Shown here: one piece after another, positions 59,457 through 64,000 of the stretch
Layout: each line of letters begins with the position of its first letter
How positions within the stretch are numbered: the stretch's first letter is position 1
Source: Tolypeutes matacus
Taxonomy: Eukaryota; Chordata; Mammalia; Cingulata; Chlamyphoridae
NCBI GenBank assembly: GCA_026826555.1
Contig: JAKSZT010054308.1
Location: forward strand, 2,900,045-2,964,044
Direction: 5' to 3'
DNA: 64,000 bases
The notes under the pieces: model-generated
Seen by the model: only the letters and a program-made list of their open reading frames with translations
Database searches by the model: none
Told to the model about the DNA's origin: nothing
Made by a program: the position numbers and the translations under genes

Positions 59457-60377
59457 GCCGCTCAGCCGGTTCACTACCCCTGGCAGGCGGACGGCTGGGA
59501 GGGGAAAAGGCTAGGCGGAGAGAGCAGGAGCCGGGGGGCGGAGGGACCGGAGGGGAGAGTTGAAGGGGGGGCCAGCAGGCGGGTGGGGGGTGCTGAAACA
59601 AAGAGCTGCCAATCACCCTGGAGGCATCCCCAGCTCCCGGAACCAGGGGCACTGGGCAGGAGACCTAGAGGCCTCCCCGCCTCCCGCCCCTCCCTAGTGG
59701 TCGTCTCCACCAGGTGCCTCCCTTTCCCCTGGAATCCCCTTGTCGGGGGGTCTCCGCTCTACCGACATGCTACTACCGAATGCTACTGTTTTCTGAAAGC
59801 CACAGTTGGGGAAGGCAGGAACTCCGGCGGGGCCGTGCCAGACAGTGGGCAATATTCCACAGCTGGCATGAGAAAATACCAAGGGAGTGACCAAGACTAG
59901 TTTGCTGTAGGGCGCAAGGGATGCCCACATGGCATGAACTTGGCTGCTCTGACAGAGCAAATCCTTTTTATTGAAGTGGGGTACCCTGACACGTGCCTGC
60001 AACTCAGTTTTCCCTCATCCCTAAGTAAACGAGTCTGGAAGTGTCCGATGGGAACTGGGAGGGTCGAAGTGTCCGATGGGAACTGGGAGGTCGAAGTCGA
60101 AGAAATCAACGGGAAAAGACCAGGAATTGGAGAAGACCAGGGCACAGGCCAGACGCCGGGGCCGAGATTGGGGTCCCGGCGGGAGGGCCGTGACCCGGAT
60201 GAAGCAGTGGGGCGCCTCAGTTCTGGTTACCAAGGCAACAGCTCACGAGCCCCCATCTCCCCTCCCCCCACCCAGGCCCCGACCGGCCTCCGCTCCGGCC
60301 GTCGCCACCGCCCCTGTTTTGTTTCCATGGCGATAGGCGGCGCGGGCCCGCTCCAAACATAACGCGTTGTGGAAAAC
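59457..60377. promoter_or_regulatory. Shared THBS3/MTX1 divergent promoter region
   Basis: 921 bp lie between the THBS3 start and the first MTX1 ATG; the shared Thbs3-metaxin region is a known divergent promoter in mouse. It contains two RFX X-box motifs, GTTACCAAGGCAAC (60226-60239) and GTTTCCATGGCGAT (60321-60334), and a 27-bp tandem duplication (60041-60095). The part near MTX1 is strongly CpG-rich, while the THBS3 side is G-rich and nearly CpG-free. Confidence 0.75.
60041..60095 (+). repeat. 27-bp tandem duplication between THBS3 and MTX1
   Basis: Two nearly identical copies of gtgtccgatgggaactggga + g(g)tcgaa, differing by one G. A third short 'gtcgaag' follows. Confidence 0.9.
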
Positions 60378-63300
60378 ATGCGGCTCGGGGGACCCCCCCG
60401 CAGCCCCCGCTCAGGGCCGGGCCCCGAGGGGCTCCGGAGCAATCCAGGCCACGTGCAGTTTCGCGAGAGCTCCGAGAGCTGGCCCAGGTGTCCGAGGCCC
60501 CCTTCTCCTGGGCTCGTAGCGCCTTCGGTGGTTCGGAGCTCCCCTCGGTCGAGGCGCCATAACTTTCTGAGGCGCGCCTGGCCGGCAGCCCTCCCCCCCT
60601 TCGGGGGCCGCCTCTGGTTCTGCAGGCGGCCGCCCTCCCCGAAAGCCTGCAGCCCCGCCTCCAGCCCGCGGACCGCCTCTCGCGCCGCGGAAAGCCGCGC
60701 CTCCGCGGGGGCCGAGCCCGGCCCTCAGCCGCCAGGGACCCGAGGGGCGGTGGCGGGGGGAGGGCCTGCGCCGGGGAGGGTGGGAGCGCGGAGGGAGGTG
60801 CTTCCGGGACAGAGGGCGGGCAAGATGGCGGCGCCCATGGAGCTGTACTGCTGGTCGGGGGGCTGGGGGCTGCCTTCTGTGGACCTGGACAGCCTGGCCG
60901 TGCTGGTGAGGCGTGCCGCCGGTGCCCTCTGCTGTGCCCTGGAGGACTCGGTGGCGGGGGCGGGTCTGAACTAGCCGAGCATCCGAATTTTGCCCGGGCG
61001 CCTCAGCACAGGGTGCAGTGGGAGAAACTGAGATAGACAAAGAGCATGCTTGGCTAATAAGGGCTCAGCGTCCGGTGCCGTAGCAGCCTAGGTTTCCTGC
61101 AGCAATAAAAAGAGGCCTAGTCTGCAGCTCAGGAGGTAGCTTCTAGTCCTTGCTCATCCATTTATTGGCTGTGTGACCTTGGGGCCATCTCTTCCCGCTG
61201 GACGTTGTTTGTTCATCCGGAGGTTTTACTAGGCTGGACGGTCTCGGGGATCTCTTCTGGCTTGACATTTCTGGCTTCTCCTCAGCCCCTCTTTCCTCCT
61301 CCTCAACAGCATTTATTGAACCTATTGTTTGTTGGACTGAAAAGCCTATAGCCAGGCTCGGTGGAAAGAGCTTTGGAGTCACATCAGTTCTCTTCATTCA
61401 TTCACTCACTCACTCATTCAATAAACATGTATTAGGCGCCTTCCAATTACCAAACATTGGCATGTAAAGACGAGTAAGATTTGGTTCCTTCCCTCGAGTT
61501 ATTTACTGTCTCCTAGGGAAAGGCAGACCTGTAATAAAATAAATGCAACAAAATGTCCAGGTGTTGAGATATAAGTGGGAACAGGCCACAGACTATCAAG
61601 AAGGGAGGACAGTACTTCCTAGAAGAGATACTGGTTTCGAAAAGCCTCCAGTATAGGTGTTCAGCAGGCAAGTGGGAGGAGAGGAAATGGAAGGATTTTT
61701 CCTTGCTGATAGAGCAGTGCATGTAATCATGGACATGATCTACAATCTCTTTGAGCCCTGTGGTGCCTGTTTGTAAAATGATAACCACAACGTCTACCAC
61801 TTTTTTGTGAGGCAAGTGCTAAGCAGAGGGCATGGCAGGCAAATAAGTGTTCAATAAGTGTTTTTCTCTTCTTGATTCTTTGGGACCATGTCCCTGGCCT
61901 TTCTACCTTCTGCTTCTTTCCCTGCAGACCTATGCCAGATTTACTGGTGCCCCACTCAAGGTGCACAAGATCACCAACCCCTGGCGGAGTCCTTCAGGTA
62001 CCCTTATCAATGGGGTGAGGAAGGGAGTATACAAGGGGCAGAAGAGGAGACATGCAGGGATGTGGTGCAAATGTGTATGCATAAGCAGCTAAGGGTCTGG
62101 TGGGCATGCTTCTCTCAATGTCAGGGGCTCTGCCAGCCCTTCGGACCAGTCATGGAGAGGTCATCTCAGTGCCACACAAGATCATCACCCACCTTCGAAA
62201 AGAGGTAGGTGACTTGGTAAGGGAAGAGGGGTTGCCGGTGAGGAAAGTTCAGCCAATCCAGTACAATATACATTTATTGAGCACCAGGCATATGCCAAGC
62301 TAGATACAGGTGACACAGAGCTTCAAGGAGTACACAGTCTGATGGGAGAGACCCACACAATGTCACTACAGTGAAGTAAGCAGTAGGCCAGAGATTGAGC
62401 TTAGGGCACTGTGAGGGGGCAACCAGAGGTACAGTGCCTTTTGCCTGTTGAACAGAGGGAGGGAGGCACAAGCTGATATCACGTGGAAGGGAAAGAAGAA
62501 TGGAAGAGAGCATTTGGCTCAGATGAGGCCCTCAAAGGCAGGGCTGGAGGGGGACTTCTGAGGGTCACTTCCCTTTTTTTAGGGATTAGGTTGGACTGGA
62601 TCTGGGGTTCAGGACAGACAAGGCTTCAAGTGAGGGTGAGGAAGTGGAAAGAGCCTTCCAGGACGAGTGGGAAGGGTAGGCTGTGCTCTCCACTCTACCA
62701 TTGACTGTGTGACCTTGTACAAGTCACTTAATCTCTCAGAGCCATAAGCTCCTTATTTGTAAAACTAGGGGGTTTAGCCAGGATGCTTTCCAAGGGTTCT
62801 TCAAGGTCTGTGATTCCAAGAAGGAACAAAGTGTTAGAAGGGGGACCCTCTCTCTCATTTCTACTTTTCCAAAGGTGAGAGAGCTGGGAAATTAATGAAG
62901 ACTTGAGAGGCATGGAGAGGGGAGATCCAGATAAAAACCAAAGCTCCTGACAGAGGCTGGGCCACTACCCTGATTCCTTATGGATGAACACAGCACCTCC
63001 AGTTTCCAAAGAGTTTTCTCCTGAATTATTTCCTAACACAGTCACATTGAGAGAAAGAGAGTATTACCTCTTTCTGTAGGGACAGACTAAGGCTCAGAAA
63101 TATTTAAGGAATATGCTCAAGAGGTTATTTGGGGGCAAAGCTTATACTCAGAACTTGGAGCGAGGTGCTGAGGAAGGTAGGGCAGGCTGAGATCCGGGGG
63201 TGGGGGTAGAGTGTGGGCAAAGTGGTGGCGCCTGGGCCATGGAATGAAATGGAAGAAATAGCCATGAGCTGGGCACTGAGGGGACAAGCTGGGGGGCCCT

Positions 63301-63851
63301 GGGCATGGGTCACTGGGTCCAGGGAGAGTGAGGATGGCGTTCCCTAGTTCCTGAGGCATGGGCTGAGGGCCAACCTGCATCTGAGCTCTGCTCTGCCAGC
63401 TTTGTGGTGTCTGGATGGGGGAAGTAACTGTTAGAAAGTTGCCGTCAGCAGGCAGGCTGCCAGCTTTCCGTGGAAAAACTGGGAGCTGCTCCTAGTTTGC
63501 GGCTGGGCCTCCCCCCGCCCCCCATCCCAGTGGGCGGGGGACCTTGATGGCCAGCGGGCTCCAAGGCCCAGGCTTTCTGCCAACAGCAACAGGCTACTGG
63601 CTGGGCCCAAGCATGGGAGCCTCAGGGGGAAAAGCTCCTTGCTCTGCCTCCCCTACACCCGAGGCCAGTGATGGGGATACCAGATGGGATGCCTCTCTCC
63701 CTGGAGATGTACCCTTGGGGCCCCCCTAGTGCCCACCTCACACATATTTCCTCCACAGAAATACAATGCTGATTATGACCTGTCAGCCCGGCAAGGGGCA
63801 GACACCCTGGCCTTCATGTCTCTTGTGGAGGAGAAGCTGCTTCCCGTGCTG
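60378..63851 (+). CDS. MTX1: Metaxin-1, mitochondrial outer-membrane import/SAM-associated protein (5' part, first 4 exons)
   Basis: Exons in the window: 60378-60905, 61928-61997, 62125-62204, 63759-63851, giving 257 codons. The next exon lies beyond the window end, so the gene is partial. The long form starts [20 protein letters not shown], a basic Pro/Arg/Ser-rich extension of 149 residues. The short form starts at the ATG at 60825 ([20 protein letters not shown]), in a much better initiation context (aagATGg). From there the sequence follows the metaxin GST-N-like/thioredoxin-like domain ([40 protein letters not shown]). Known role: with MTX2 and SAM50 it helps insert beta-barrel proteins into the outer membrane and joins the MICOS bridge. 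Confidence 0.95.
60795..60835 (+). promoter_or_regulatory. MTX1: MTX1 ETS and YY1 motifs at the short-form start
   Basis: A cttccggg (ETS core on the minus strand) is followed by CAAGATGGCGGCGCC, a textbook YY1 site that overlaps the short-isoform ATG. Such a downstream YY1 site is common in housekeeping promoters and suggests transcription starting just upstream of 60825. Confidence 0.65.
61145..61280 (+). repeat. MIR3-like fragment in MTX1 intron 1
   Basis: 'tttattggctgtgtgacctt' and 'ctggacggtctcggggatct'. Confidence 0.65.
61390..61560 (+). repeat. L2-like fragment with (ATTC)n start in MTX1 intron 1
   Basis: 'cattcattcactcactcact', 'caataaacatgtattaggcg', 'ttggttccttccctcgagtt'. Confidence 0.6.
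61730..61865 (+). repeat. MIR-like fragment in MTX1 intron 1
   Basis: 'gcctgtttgtaaaatgataa' and 'aataagtgttcaataagtgt'. Confidence 0.55.
62255..62540 (+). repeat. L2-like fragment in MTX1 intron 3
   Basis: 'catttattgagcaccaggca', 'gtgacacagagcttcaagga'. Confidence 0.6.
62685..62815 (+). repeat. MIR3-like fragment in MTX1 intron 3
   Basis: 'ccattgactgtgtgaccttg', 'aatctctcagagccataagc', 'caaggtctgtgattccaaga'. Confidence 0.7.
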
Positions 63852-64000
63852 GTGAGTGTGCCCAGGCCTCCCAGCAGCTGCGGCCAGCAGGGGAGGGGGT
63901 CAGGCACCCACCCACAGGCTCGGCGCATTGCAGGGCTGTCAGAAGCCCACCCGGAGGTAGGCTAGTGCACTGGCTCAAGACCTGCCTCTTCCTTCCTACC

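Noticed and set aside
60411..61040. 209-codon minus-strand frame opposite MTX1 exon 1
   Set aside because: A shadow of the GC-rich MTX1 exon; proline/arginine-rich and unlike any known protein.

Overview
The window is mammalian nuclear DNA: multi-exon genes with GT-AG introns, CpG-island promoters, AATAAA polyadenylation signals, MIR/L2 fossils and tRNA-derived SINEs. The many young SINEs of the type 'ggatgtggctcaa...catatgg(g)agg...ggttcgatcc...cctcc' with A-rich tails and clear target-site duplications (TSDs) look like the DAS family of xenarthrans, so I read the species as an armadillo, sloth or anteater (inference; species not resolved). The gene order matches human 1q22: EFNA1 (+), SLC50A1 (+), DPM3 (-), KRTCAP2 (-), TRIM46 (+), MUC1 (-), MIR92B (+), THBS3 (-), MTX1 (+, cut by the window end). 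I rebuilt every exon boundary from frame, splice dinucleotides and recalled orthologue sequences. All complete genes close without frameshift and have the expected lengths: EFNA1 205 aa, SLC50A1 221, DPM3 92, KRTCAP2 136, TRIM46 759, THBS3 956.

Layout. 1-9.5 kb: intergenic, with MIR/L2 relics, DAS SINEs, a solo LTR (4.0-4.7 kb) and a CpG-rich shelf (6.6-9.6 kb) leading into the EFNA1 promoter. 9.5-16 kb: EFNA1. 17-20.5 kb: SLC50A1 and DPM3, tail to tail. 20.5-30.4 kb: repeat-rich spacer with SINEs, a second inverted copy of the same LTR and an L2 block. 30.4-42.8 kb: KRTCAP2 and TRIM46, head to head about 0.8 kb apart. 43.7-47.3 kb: MUC1, with its repeat array interrupted by a 10-N assembly gap. 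48.5-49.3 kb: CpG island and the miR-92b hairpin. 49.8-64 kb: THBS3 and MTX1 share a divergent promoter.

The genes do not form one pathway. They are a tightly packed, broadly expressed neighbourhood: an ephrin ligand, a sugar transporter, two ER glycosylation subunits (DPM3 for dolichol-phosphate-mannose synthase, KRTCAP2 for oligosaccharyltransferase), a neuronal microtubule-organising TRIM protein, a membrane mucin, a microRNA, a matrix thrombospondin and a mitochondrial outer-membrane import component.

I found no undescribed gene system. The most unusual observations are the two copies of one LTR family in opposite orientation, one carrying two nested SINEs; a SINE whose B-box hairpin loop is inverted; a poly(T) tract with its own TSD; recurrent RFX X-box motifs at promoters; and CTCF-like motifs that converge around MUC1.
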